A stretch of 64,000 nucleotides of DNA. Source: Styela clava (taxonomy: Eukaryota; Chordata; Ascidiacea; Stolidobranchia; Styelidae). Both the position numbers and the translations under genes were made by a program. The DNA lies in assembly GCF_964204865.1 (NCBI RefSeq), contig NC_135254.1:8623001-8687000 (forward strand). The letters are read 5' to 3'. Below are positions 46,130 to 56,966 of the stretch, one piece after another. Each line of letters starts with the position of its first letter. Positions within the stretch are counted from its first letter, which is position 1. Under the pieces are notes generated by a model. That model did no database searches, was not told where the DNA came from, and saw nothing but the letters and a program-made list of their open reading frames with translations.

Positions 46130-47310
46130 TATTTTAAAAGCACCGAATAAGTCCCCCTTTCCCCACTAACGTGAAACGTCTACGCCGCAGAAATTTTACT
46201 GTCGAAAAAGAAAAAGTCCAAATATTATACATGCAGCTTCTTTTTAAAGGAGATCATTAATAAATTTTTGTAATCGGGTACTTCCCATACTTGTTATGAA
46301 ATTTGAAGCAGGTGTGAAAGTTAACATCGACACATGTCTGAATGTTCACATCAACACATCGATCAATCAACACAACTGGAGCAGGGGTACGGATGTGCGC
46401 CACCGTGATTAACATATTTGCGCAACTCAGCAACATCACTAAATAATATTGAGTTGTCGCTCACGCGCACATTCCTCAAATATTTAAGTTGTCAGCAACA
46501 TCTGGCATAAGTATTTCAAACGGCTGCAAATATTTTAAAAACAATCTGTTGCAAATGCAAACCGTCATCGCGTTGTCTGCACCAACGTCAAACTAATGAT
46601 TTTAAGCCAGAGAATTGTTAAACTCTATTATGTTATTCTAATATAAAGTGAGATTTTGAATATAAAATATCAAATCCATCAGCGGACATATATAGGTATT
46701 GATATATTCTTGATGTTCAATTTGATAATGCAGATTGGTTAGAATAAACGTTGTTCTCAATTACTCCAGCATTTCCCAAAAAAGAGGAAATCCTTTCGAG
46801 GGAAGAATTTAATTGTTTTTGAGAAGGAAATTTGTTCGATGTATTAGCGTGTGGTATTACTGATATTCCTTACTTTTTTAATATTTTTGTAACACTTAGC
46901 CTACTTAGGTACGCATTATGGAATTTTCAAACTGTATAAGAGCAAGAGTGCGAGTTACGCGTATCACTAGCTAAAGAATGAACAACAGAATTTTTGAGAG
47001 TGAGGGGAGATGAAGAGTTTAAAATAGGGGGTGGAATGTATGATAAGAGCGGGAAAGCATTCAGTGAGTCTGTAACTAGTTAGTACATGTTAAGTAAAGC
47101 TTATATTTTTGGTTTGATCGTGAGGTGTCAGTAATTCTAAAAGCTGTAATAAAATCAGCAATATTGTAAATGATTGCTACATTGCTTTTCTGTGAAGCAG
47201 GCGGGCAGGCATGGTACTTTCAATCGTGCGATATAATTCGTAAATTAAGTGGCAAGTTATACTTGTATGCAAACAATATAAGAGCGCGTAATTTAGATCA
47301 ACACAGCTCA
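46130..47310. repeat. Region R, inverted copy
   Basis: Reverse complement of parts of 22550-24760: 'ccccactaacgtgaaacgtc' at about 46158 against 22610-22632, and 'atccatcagcggacatata' at about 46675 against 24610-24630. With L4 it forms an inverted copy of the L2-plus-R block. Confidence 0.8.
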
Positions 47311-47472
47311 CATGGTATAGTAACCTGATTTTGAATCACTCAACAGTTGACAGTGTAAACGGTACTTATACATATTTACATATTAATATTAAGTGATAAA
47401 CATAGACATTTAAGGGTTCAGAAAATATTTTATGGCCAGTGAAAACACTCGTGAAATACCGTAACCATAGCG

Positions 47473-47811
47473 TACCGTATTTCCCCAAAAATAAGACCTA
47501 GCCTGAATTTTTTAAAATGATTTCATTATAATTCATCATCTTAAAGTAAGATTCAGTCGATAGAGTGAAACTTTTTTTTGACATAGTCAATAGCAATAAA
47601 TCTCTTGTTTACAATCTATGTTTGGCAGTTATTTTGAATGAAAACGTATTTTTTATAAGTAAAAGGATATCGGTTTCACATTTTGTATATTTGAAAATCT
47701 CGTGATTCCCTACTTTGTAATTTTGTATTTGATAAATGAAATTAAAATACATCCCTTGGAATAAAAGGAAAACAAAATAAGACCGTGTCTTATTTTCGGT
47801 GAAATACGGTA
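47473..47811. mobile_element. MITE with 'taccgtatttcccc' terminal inverted repeats
   Basis: Left end 'taccgtatttccccaaaaat' plus 'aagac', right end 'gtcttattttcggtgaaata' plus 'cggta': 25-bp imperfect inverted repeats. The outermost TA may be the target duplication. Minus open frame 47609-47875 runs across it and is incidental. Confidence 0.8.
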
Positions 47812-48074
47812 GGCCAGGGTGGTCCAAAGGTCTGTTTTGATTAAGGTAAGCTTGTCTCGGCGCACTTACCTTCAACAGCAGACAGCTGGAGTCGTTTGGG
47901 CCTCAAAACCCCGCTCCAGTCAGTCTAGTTTGGGGGAGGCCCTCCCGCCGCGTTATCGCATAGGGCCTCTTCGTCAGCTTATAACAGATTTTTGAGAGTC
48001 ATTTTGAGTGTTTTCGGACTATAAATCAGGAAAGGAAAGCTTCTTTATTAGCACATTTCGGACTATATAGAAGC

Positions 48075-49535
48075 ATGGCATACTCTGCAGCTGCGTCCAC
48101 AATACCTCGGAGTACAATCAATACACCAACCACTACAAGACCAAGGACCTTATTTCTAAAATCAGAGCAAGAATTGGATTTTCCCAGACTGATGGACATA
48201 TTAAAGAAGGACACTACCACTCAGAAATATTGCGAGCATATCAGGGCATTATACGAAGAAAGGAAAGGGTTGTGGATCTTATCTTTTGCAGCTTTGGAAG
48301 ACCCGGAGTCAAGTGTGCGAGGTGATTTCCTGCATGAAACAGGCGGAATCATTCGTGCGGAGAACATCACGATAGAGGTCTCGCTGCCAACCAAAGCACC
48401 GATCCGAATTTCGATCAGAAGCATACCGCCCGAGACGAGTTTTGCAAAAGCCTCAGCCATAATACACAATCTGGGCTGCGGAAAGATAAAGAGTGCCAGT
48501 AGGAACTATCATCGAGGCACGGATGTATATAACGGCTACACTTCTTTTCTCATGGAAGAATTTAAGAAGGATCGGTTGCCCGACTTTGTCATCATGGAGG
48601 GCATTCGATGCAAAACATTTTTACCGAGAGAATTATATATCCCTACTTGTGGCCGATGCCTGCAGACCGGTCACGTTTTCACCAATTGTGAGAATGAGCC
48701 GGTGTGTAGGCACTGTAAGAAACCTGGACACATTCGAAAGCACTGCGATAAAGTAGAAAAGGACTTCCCGAACCTACAAGGTGCGGCAACATGGGCGATC
48801 CCAAAACATATGAGAAGAGCTCAACAAGAACGAGCGTTTCAGCATCTCGTTTCGGACGCAACCCAAAGCGAGACAAACACGCCAACAAGCAACAACATGG
48901 CAGAAAAATTGGCCAATACACCGAAAGACACAATACAAAACGCAAACAAATCAGATACTGAAAATTTGGAAGACTCTCTTAACACAATGACACAAAAAGA
49001 AACAACCATACAACTCGCTGACGACCGAAACAGGACAAATGTGGACACACAGGGATTTTCATCCTCGGGCACTGACTCAATTGAAATCAATAATTGGTCG
49101 GAATGTGAAGACACGGGCAACCCAATCAGTCCGATAATAACTCCACCACAAATTCCGAAATCAAAGCCGAAAACATCCACGCGTCTAAAGCCCACATCAA
49201 CAATTGGAAACACGCCCTTTCATGCGCCCCCTAGGGGAAATGAGTACGTGAAGGTCCTTGTCCAAAATTTTGAATCTAGAGAGACAACACTCTGCTCAGT
49301 GTTCAGCGACTCGCCACTGGAGACTACATCAGCGCCGGCAGATCTGGGAAACAACATGCCCCTGCCAAGTAGGCTAAATTTGGACATATCTAGAAGCGAC
49401 ATGGAAAATGATGACCATAACAATAAGAGAAATAGAGAAGACACATCGTCATCAGGTTCATCGTTATCAGCTACTCGCACCATAAAAGAGAAATCTACCG
49501 GGAAAAAGAAAAAGGGATCGACAACAAAACTGTGA
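48075..49535 (+). CDS. LINE ORF1 protein, RRM-like plus two CCHC zinc knuckles
   Basis: 486-residue nucleic-acid-binding protein expected to coat the LINE RNA and act as chaperone during retrotransposition. Residues about 100-190 (IEVSLPTKAPIRISIRSIPP onward) look like the RRM-type fold seen in Tx1-like ORF1 and ZCCHC3-like proteins. Two perfect C-x2-C-x4-H-x4-C knuckles follow: C192-C205 (CGRCLQTGHVFTNC) and C211-C224 (CRHCKKPGHIRKHC). The rest is polar, Thr/Ser/Asn-rich and probably disordered, with a basic end (GKKKKGSTTKL). The frame is uninterrupted, which is unusual for a genomic LINE copy. ORF1 and ORF2 are in different frames. The several minus-strand open frames here are shadows. Confidence 0.9.
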   Translation: MAYSAAASTIPRSTINTPTTTRPRTLFLKSEQELDFPRLMDILKKDTTTQKYCEHIRALYEERKGLWILSFAALEDPESSVRGDFLHETGGIIRAENITIEVSLPTKAPIRISIRSIPPETSFAKASAIIHNLGCGKIKSASRNYHRGTDVYNGYTSFLMEEFKKDRLPDFVIMEGIRCKTFLPRELYIPTCGRCLQTGHVFTNCENEPVCRHCKKPGHIRKHCDKVEKDFPNLQGAATWAIPKHMRRAQQERAFQHLVSDATQSETNTPTSNNMAEKLANTPKDTIQNANKSDTENLEDSLNTMTQKETTIQLADDRNRTNVDTQGFSSSGTDSIEINNWSECEDTGNPISPIITPPQIPKSKPKTSTRLKPTSTIGNTPFHAPPRGNEYVKVLVQNFESRETTLCSVFSDSPLETTSAPADLGNNMPLPSRLNLDISRSDMENDDHNNKRNREDTSSSGSSLSATRTIKEKSTGKKKKGSTTKL

Positions 49536-49798
49536 GTTATAAAAATCAGTTATAACAAAAAGTAAGAAACATCTGGAAAAAATACTCTGATAAAATCTAT
49601 AAATAGTGTTTTATATTTATTTACCACAAAGCTTAGGCTACAGCATACTGTACACCTCTCCCAAAATACGTGCCATGTTTGAACCGAAGCTGGTATGGTG
49701 CAATGCCAATCATTCAGGGCGTGCCTGTCCGTTGGTATTAAACGTTGGTATCAACGTACCATATAACTACATACTCCTTCTTACTTACCTGATCCTAT

Positions 49799-52700
49799 AT
49801 GCATGAAATGGCGGGAATAAAGATAATATCCTTGAATTCAAACGGTGTCCAACACCGATTGAATGATCTAAGAAATTATATCGGTCACGAGAGACCAAAT
49901 GTTCTGTGCGTGCAAGAGGTGCACAAGATAGACAAATTATTGGTCACACAATGGGCGGAAGCACTAGGATATAACATTTTTATGAATACGCTGGATAAAT
50001 TGGACAAATACCATACGACTTTCAAGCAAGGAACTTTGATTATGATTAAATTTGAAAACACTAATTTGCCAACCACCTACGCCATACATATCCAACACCG
50101 CTTGGATAGCGTAGAAATTAATATCGACCGCCAAACAATAAAAATATTCAACGTATATGCCCCAGCCCAAAACGGACCTGAAAAAACGAAATTTTGTGAA
50201 AAACTGGTAGTAACGTTAAAGAATTACATAGACACATATGACATAATAATGGTAGGCGATTTTAACTTTGTGCTTGAGCCAATTGATGTCCTAATCCCCA
50301 GAAATTTTAAACTTCGGCCGCCGGAAAAAATTCTAAAAAAATTCATCCAGGAAAACAACATTGTCGACACATATAGAAGAAAATACCCCCAAAAACAAAT
50401 TTTTACGCACCTTACCGGATCGCAGGGAAGACGTATTGACAACATCTATAGCTCGAAAAACTTGGATCATATGGTCTCAGAAATATCCCATGCAATAAAC
50501 ACAGTGTCAGATCACCTGTTGTGCCCCCAGATAGTACTCAAACAAGCTCAAAAAATCCGATGGGGAAAAAGCGTGTGGCGAAATAACGTTCTGTTATATG
50601 ACGATCCAACCTACGTTAGAGTGATTAAAAACACCTATGCATCCGCTCTAAACGAAATACAAAACTTTGAATCGCTACAATTATGGTGGGATTATGTAAA
50701 AAACAGAATCAAAAAAGTGACAATGGCTTACTCAAAAAACGTTGCAAATAATAAACGAAACAATTTGGCTCAATTACGGAAAAACCTGGATAAATTGATA
50801 AATGAAGGGAAAAGGGAGAATACTTTAAAAATAGAAAACCTAAAATCGCAACTAAAATCACTGTATGAAGAACGAAACAAATTGGATATCTTGATGGCAA
50901 ATATTCAAACCCTTGAGGAGAACGAAAAGCCAACAAAAACTTTTTTTGCACGAATAAAAAAAAGAGCCAAAGAAACTACCATAACTGAACTGAGAGCATC
51001 AAACAACAGGTCAACCACCAAAGAGGAGGAGATCATAAAGCTGGTAGAAAAATTCTACGCAAATTTATGGGGTGAAGAACACCAAACATCCGAGTACTAC
51101 CAACAATATTATCTCTCACTCATGGAAACAACTCAAATTTCAAAACAAGATAACGACGGCCTAGAACAATACGTGACCAGCGCTGAGATTCTGCATACAA
51201 TCAAGCAGATGTTCAACAACCGATCGCCGGGGATGGACGGACTAGGAAAAGAGTTTTACGTTACTTTCTGGGACACCATACAAATTCAATTTACGCAACT
51301 TATAAACAATATTTTCTCTTTCGGCCCCCTACCCAAATCTGCCTCAATTGCCAAAGTAAAACTGTTGTATAAAAATAACGACCAATTAAACCTCAAAAAC
51401 TGGCGCCCAATCACAACTTTGAATACAGACTATAAGATTATATCGAAAATTATCGTAAATCGTCTGGAACCCATTATGGACCCAATTATAAGCCCCTCTC
51501 AAAAATGTTCAATCAAATCAAGGAATATGGTCGACATTCATTATAACATAGATGCTATCTTCCGACACTGTCAGAATAATAACATCCCTGGCTCTCTGGT
51601 AATGATCGATAACTTAAAAGCCTTCGATAATGTAAGTCACAGCTTCGTATTTAAGGTCTTGCAACACATAGGTTTGGGATGCAAGACATTAAACATCATA
51701 AAAAGCATGTATACGGACATATATAGCCGTATAGATGTGAATGGTCGTCTAACCAACCCAATAACTATACGGCGCGGCATACGACAGGGATGCCCGTTAA
51801 GTATGATGTTATATTGCTTGACGGTCGAACCACTCGCAAGATCAATCCAGACAAACTCGCAAATAAAAGGAATAAAACTCGGCGCATATGAGCATAAATT
51901 AGACCAATATGCTGACGACATTACTTTTGCGGTTAGAGATCAAATATCCATATCAAAAATCTTTGAAGAATTAGAAAATTTTAAACAAGCAGCCGGACAA
52001 CAAATCAATAAAGAAAAAACGGAAATACTATGTATCACCAAAATAGCGCTCAACTCGATATCAAAATCTCCATACCACCAATATATTAAACCGGACTGCA
52101 AAATACTTGGCATCCATTTTGGACTTAAACCATTGGAAAAAATGTGGGACGAGATGATTGGATTACTAACCCGGACCCTAAATTCATTGAAACCAAGAAA
52201 CCTGACTTGGTATGGCAAACTAACTGCAATCAACTCCTTAATAATGTCGATCATCACATTTCATGCGCGGGTCAAGACCATCTCCTCAAGGAATATCAAA
52301 TCAATCGAGAGCGTACTCCATAAATTTATATGGTACCCCGCAAAAATAGAGGCAATAAAGAGAAAACACCTCCAACTGTCAGTGGCGAGTGGGGGTATCG
52401 GAATGGTTGATGTAAAGTCAAAAGTGGAAGCCTGTAAGATCGAACGATTAAAAGCCTTTGTGAGAGGTGAAAACCTCAATCAATTTTGGCATATCGAAGG
52501 CCTATACTCACTTGAGTCAAAAATTAAAGAAATAAATCCAAGCCTTTACAACAACTCGATGCCGCACAGTAACACAACCCCCACAACATGGAGGGAAATG
52601 CTGGACCTCTACCGTAAAATAGATCTCACACGGGATGTCTGGGAAACAGCAAGACACAAACACCTCTATCAGGAGCTTAAGAGCAAGGCACCTGAACAAG

Positions 52701-53287
52701 GCCAACGGATACCAACCATAAACTGGGAAGAAGTTCAGCTCATAAGTAATACCTTGAGAAACAAGTTCACAAATGCGGAACGAATACTATCCTACCGCAT
52801 AGTCCGTGAGGGATACATCTTCGGCGACCGCATGCGGGGAATGTCCCTAAGATTCGACCAAAACGGAGTGCTGAAGATATTAAACTGTAAATTCTGCAAA
52901 ACCCCTTCCGACAACACGAAGCATCTTATCCAACACTGCAATAAAACTGACTATTATATTGGAAAAACTGTAAACTTTATTAGCGACATATTACGTACCC
53001 CCATAAAAATCAACAGAGAGCAAATATTTTACAACAGTTATGATGGCCCACACCAGATAGCAGTAACTAAATGCTTCGTCCTTTTAAAGAAGAATATAAT
53101 TGGAACAAAAATCAAACTGGACATACAAAACAAATACCTGGCCCCAACCGATGATAAAATAATCCAAAAAACAATAGACAAATTTGCAGAATTTCTAATT
53201 ACAATGGAATACAAACATACGGACATACAGTTTCTTGGCTTTCCAGCAAACTGGAAAGCAATCTTAAGTGGGTATTTAAATATGTGA
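49799..53287 (+). CDS. LINE ORF2 protein, AP-like endonuclease and reverse transcriptase
   Basis: 1162 residues, uninterrupted. It nicks target DNA and copies the LINE RNA at the nick (target-primed reverse transcription). The endonuclease occupies about residues 1-245: SLNSNG, CVQEVH, GDFN at 153-156 and SDH at 237-239 are the catalytic signature residues of the APE family. The reverse transcriptase follows: WRPITTLNTDYKIISKIIVN, MIDNLKAFDNVSH, RRGIRQGCPLS and the active-site YADD at 704-707 (many L1 relatives have FADD). Near the C-terminus a C-x2-C…H-x4-C cluster starting at C1030 (CKFCKTPSDNTKHLIQHC) is the zinc-finger-like motif typical of L1/Tx1 ORF2. The first ATG (49799) is used; an ATG three codons later is an alternative. 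All catalytic motifs are present, so the element may be active or only recently silenced. Confidence 0.95.
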   Translation: MHEMAGIKIISLNSNGVQHRLNDLRNYIGHERPNVLCVQEVHKIDKLLVTQWAEALGYNIFMNTLDKLDKYHTTFKQGTLIMIKFENTNLPTTYAIHIQHRLDSVEINIDRQTIKIFNVYAPAQNGPEKTKFCEKLVVTLKNYIDTYDIIMVGDFNFVLEPIDVLIPRNFKLRPPEKILKKFIQENNIVDTYRRKYPQKQIFTHLTGSQGRRIDNIYSSKNLDHMVSEISHAINTVSDHLLCPQIVLKQAQKIRWGKSVWRNNVLLYDDPTYVRVIKNTYASALNEIQNFESLQLWWDYVKNRIKKVTMAYSKNVANNKRNNLAQLRKNLDKLINEGKRENTLKIENLKSQLKSLYEERNKLDILMANIQTLEENEKPTKTFFARIKKRAKETTITELRASNNRSTTKEEEIIKLVEKFYANLWGEEHQTSEYYQQYYLSLMETTQISKQDNDGLEQYVTSAEILHTIKQMFNNRSPGMDGLGKEFYVTFWDTIQIQFTQLINNIFSFGPLPKSASIAKVKLLYKNNDQLNLKNWRPITTLNTDYKIISKIIVNRLEPIMDPIISPSQKCSIKSRNMVDIHYNIDAIFRHCQNNNIPGSLVMIDNLKAFDNVSHSFVFKVLQHIGLGCKTLNIIKSMYTDIYSRIDVNGRLTNPITIRRGIRQGCPLSMMLYCLTVEPLARSIQTNSQIKGIKLGAYEHKLDQYADDITFAVRDQISISKIFEELENFKQAAGQQINKEKTEILCITKIALNSISKSPYHQYIKPDCKILGIHFGLKPLEKMWDEMIGLLTRTLNSLKPRNLTWYGKLTAINSLIMSIITFHARVKTISSRNIKSIESVLHKFIWYPAKIEAIKRKHLQLSVASGGIGMVDVKSKVEACKIERLKAFVRGENLNQFWHIEGLYSLESKIKEINPSLYNNSMPHSNTTPTTWREMLDLYRKIDLTRDVWETARHKHLYQELKSKAPEQGQRIPTINWEEVQLISNTLRNKFTNAERILSYRIVREGYIFGDRMRGMSLRFDQNGVLKILNCKFCKTPSDNTKHLIQHCNKTDYYIGKTVNFISDILRTPIKINREQIFYNSYDGPHQIAVTKCFVLLKKNIIGTKIKLDIQNKYLAPTDDKIIQKTIDKFAEFLITMEYKHTDIQFLGFPANWKAILSGYLNM

Positions 53288-53755
53288 CACGATGCGTGAA
53301 AAGAACTTTACCACCCAAAGAGGTCGCCCTACCTACATTCACCATAAAAGGGAGCTTAAACCTGGTAATACCATCCTCAAATTTTCGCGGAAATGATGAA
53401 TCGGAAGCTTCACGGTGGATGTCATGCTGTGTACGTGTTACACGCTTCGCAGTATGTACGGAAGCCGGGGGTGGCGGAAATTGAGCTGTGCTAAGCATGG
53501 CATTGACGGAAGCCCTGGACAGACGTCCTGCTATTTGGCACATAGCATGTACTGATGCCCGGGGCCGAAGTCTTTGCCTCGCAATGCATAGTGAATACGG
53601 AAGCCGCCTTATCGATATGACCGCTGCTTACGCAGTGGCATGCTTATGGAGCGTAATACCGATATGACTCGGATATGACGTGTCTTTATGACACTGATCC
53701 GAGACTGGAAAAACTCTGATCCGTAATAAAAAAAAAAAAAAAAAAAAAAAGGTCT

Positions 53756-54700
53756 AAACCTTAGCACGCGGATTCCATTCGTGAGGCCCCCGGAACAATT
53801 TTAGCATGAAGATATTTGTATTTATTGGCAGAACATTTTTGAGTTTTTCAGCTCTTCCAAAATTCTTAGATTTAAACTTTTTGCTAGAACCGATGTCGAG
53901 AAAGATGTTTCTTAAAATCACTCAATATCAAAAGCTTGTATCTACAACCGTCACGGAGGTGCGCCATGTGCTCGGTTCAAGACGCCGTAGTAGTGTCAAG
54001 ACGGACTTACGTGCCTTTCGTTTCCTAGAAATAATGGAGCGATAATAGAAAGAGTGGGGACTGGCAAGGACAATAAATTGTCTCGTGCATACAGAGCCCG
54101 GCCGATGATATCAGTCGCGCTTTTTATCTAAATTTTGCACCGTAAACTCTCTTCGCGCCACTCCTTTTCTGAAGAGATGCTTTTACTTTAATAAATACAC
54201 GCCTCTATTTGTAATCGTGGGCCATGTAACAACGCAGATCTGAAACAGCAACCAAAAGCAAGAAACAATAAATTGTTTTGTTATTGGGTTTGTGATTTAT
54301 ATATCTTTCTTAAAATAAAGAAACTGCACCTTGCAACATAACAATAGCATGCTCAGAACATTAAACTCTCATTCTTTAACAAATATTTTAAGTAACTTTT
54401 CTCGCAAATAACAAATAACTGGCTTACTAATCCCATACCCGACATGGGCTGATAATCGGACAAAAGTCCGTGGTTCGCCAGATGATTGAGTCATGTTATC
54501 GGTTTTCCTCCCGAATAAATATGACAATCCTCTCCTAAAATCCTGACTATTTCTGTAATAAATTTGGAACATATGAAACCGGACAAGGAAATAGTCCGAT
54601 ATAAATTAAACCGTTTTATCGGCTTACCTGTCATAATAAACATCGAATCTAGTCAATGCCGATTCATGGATTCTTCACCTCATTTCGACCATACATATAC
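53756..54700. other. hAT-like flank of the LINE and L4 5' flank
   Basis: 53751-53810 continues the hAT-like terminus interrupted by the LINE ('cacgcggattccattcgtga', then 'ggcccccggaac'). Its other end is not evident. No gene supported; the open frame 53806-54045 lacks recognisable features. The L4 promoter should lie in this interval. Confidence 0.4.
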
Positions 54701-54745
54701 TCTCATTCTATTCTTTTTTTCCAGTGATTATAAAATCCAAGTATC

Positions 54746-56966
54746 ATGAGTCGTTCGTTATTTCTTGTCTGCCTTTGCCACTTGTTTACCACTATTGTGA
54801 TGTCGCAAAGTCAGCATATGATATGCAGGAATGTGGACGACGTGTTTGGTGAAAACGATTCGATTTCAAGTCGCGAATCAACCCACTCCCGTAGTTTTCA
54901 GGGCCCGCCTGGTGAAAGAGGATTAACGGAGAGAAATAGGTGTACTAGGGATGCATGGGGTCAAAGGTCAACAAGGCGACCCAGGAAATGTCGACTATCA
55001 AAAAGTCAATGCCACCGTTGAACAGCTATTTGAGAAATTAGGTGAGTTTATTAAGTTTAGATTGTGGTCCTTGTTTTGCCTCTGTATAAATTACATGTAG
55101 TATATTATTCCAATGTTTAAAATCAAATTTAGATATTTATTATATTTAATTATTTTCCGGAAATTATTGTCGCGCGGATTTGAGCGCTTTGGCTTTTGTT
55201 ATTCAAAAACCTAAAAAGGGATATCGTATTTCCCCTGGATTCTGGATTGCTGGAAAAAGACTCTTTTGTTTTAGATTACATTCAAACGATAATATCCGCT
55301 TGTAGCCGTGGAAAAATTTAGTTACGCAAATACTCACCAACAGTAGTTGCGAATGAATGCTGGCCAAACTTGACGAATTGAACAAGAAGATTTGGTTAGG
55401 TAATATCAATGAATCAGTTATTTCGGCTCCTTTGACATGAAACTGACTTTATGCAGTTTTATTGGACATTTGGTACACTCTGCAGTAAATTGCACTCTTA
55501 AACAAAGAAGCGCAATAACAGTTTTTATTAAAATAAATTCAAAGTTGATTTGACCCAAACAAAAGAAATAAAATGAACATGCAATAAAGTATATACACAA
55601 TTCTATATAAAAGGAATGTCTTGGCTTTTCTAATGCAATAAGTGAACACAGATAATAAAAAACGCAAATCAAACCAAAGTGCGACCATAACCTACGAATA
55701 CGTAGCAACAAAACTTATACACAATATTGAAGAATGTACCGTATTTCAGGGCTAAAGGCTCATTTAAAATAGTTTTTATTCCAAAAATCGATCCTGCGCC
55801 TTATATATTGGCGCGCCTAATGTATAGATCAGGTAGTCAAAAACCAGTATAAGCACCCTTCTCGCGCTCCGTAAAATACGGTACTAGTGATTCGGTACCA
55901 ATGAATAATTATGACTCGCATTAATAATAAGACTTCCATCTGGCATTAAACCATCATTGAAACTCCAAATTAGGTTTTAATCTCCAATAACCCAAGCATT
56001 TTCAGTTATTGGTGAAGCAAGCTGGTGCCTCTTCCTTTTTTTTCTATACGATAGCAATCTATATTTTGTCTATGTTTATTTTACAGGACCCTATGACGGT
56101 GTAGTGCATCTCGGGAAATGTTACATAGCTTCTTTACACACCACAAGAGATGTCAACTACGAAGAAGCTGTTGCAATGTGCACAAAATTGTCGGCAAAAC
56201 CAGCAGACATAATCGGTTCTCAACATTATGATATGGTCTTAAAGTATATTCGAACAATGATGTCTTCATCATACGAAGAAGTCTGGTTGGCTATGACATT
56301 CGACCACTCGGTATGTAAATAAATCGTGACTATATTTGCTGTTAATGAATTTTATGAGAGATTATCATGGATTTTAAAATGAATCTCCCCCTTGTGTTTA
56401 ATCTTGTCATTTTAATCTAACCTGAGGAATTACATCCGGTATGGATGTTCAAAATTAGGGGAATGTTTGAAATTTTAGGCGGATGTTTGTTTCGTATAGA
56501 GGAAGTTGTAGGGAAATCACTGATTCCAAACCATTTTATATGCTTACTTGACCTATTTATTCACTATATTCTATCTACCTATGCAGGAAATAATAATAAT
56601 CCCACTCCGTATGCTTATTCTCAACAGATCACCAAAGTTTTACATAAATATCGTCACGCCAATTCTCTTAAAATTGATTATTTATCCTGAACCTCAGCGT
56701 ATCTTCAAATATCGGAAATAACCTCAATCAACGCATTACCACCAATTTACCTGATAAGATTTCTGTATTTTTAACAGACGAATAGAGCTTTACTGTCAAA
56801 CGGCACCACTGCTCCATACATTACTTACTTCTCAGGGCAACCCAACAAACCTGCAACTCACACTCTAATGGCATTCGGTGCACGAAATCCGTCACGTGGT
56901 CAGCAAGGAATGTTCAATGCTCCACGGTCGTATACTACCAATGGTGCCTTGTGCCAGAGGGAATGA
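54746..56966 (+). pseudogene. Collagen/C-type-lectin-like gene L4, degraded inverted copy
   Basis: Exons correspond one to one with L2: 54746-55041, 55322-55399, 56087-56310 and 56778-56966. Three lesions stand out. Exon 1 has one extra base within 'ttaacggagagaaata' (about 54928-54938) that shifts the collagen frame; omitting it restores both the Gly-X-Y series and phase 1 at the donor. Exon 2 is 78 rather than 87 bp and has an in-frame TGA (about 55350) in the coiled coil. In exon 3 the first lectin Cys is Tyr (PYDG for PCDG) while its partner GKC remains. Exons 3 and 4 are otherwise open to the TGA at 56964-56966 with WLAMTFDHS and ALCQRE. An acceptor lies 21 nt before the ATG (ttttttccag). 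Lies in inverted orientation to L1-L3. A sequencing error could explain the frameshift but not the stop. Confidence 0.8.
55737..55884. mobile_element. MITE in L4 intron, 'taccgtattt' ends
   Basis: Short element bounded by 'gtaccgtatttcagggc' and 'ctccgtaaaatacggtac', a near-perfect inverted pair. Corresponds in position and core to the intronic repeats of L1 (8742-8950), L2 (18370-18625) and L3 (38375-38620). Confidence 0.7.

Larger units (their letters stand above)
47834..53750 (+). mobile_element. Full-length Tx1/L1-like LINE with intact ORF1 and ORF2
   Basis: Non-LTR retrotransposon of about 5.9 kb. A 5' UTR (47834-48074) precedes ORF1 (48075-49535), a 263-bp gap, ORF2 (49799-53287), a 3' UTR and a 23-base A tail (53728-53750). 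Direct repeats ggtct (47829-47833 and 53751-53755), extendable to aaaggtct through the A tail, flank it. The sequence on either side rejoins as 'ggccagggtggtccaaaggtctaaacc', itself hAT-like. APE-type endonuclease, reverse transcriptase and CCHC-bearing ORF1 place it in the L1/Tx1 group. The 5' boundary is inferred from the short direct repeat. Confidence 0.85.

Noticed and set aside
48221-53543. Many minus-strand open frames of 60-124 codons across the LINE
   Set aside because: They overlap ORF1 and ORF2 in the antisense direction and show no motifs; they are shadows of the coding strand.
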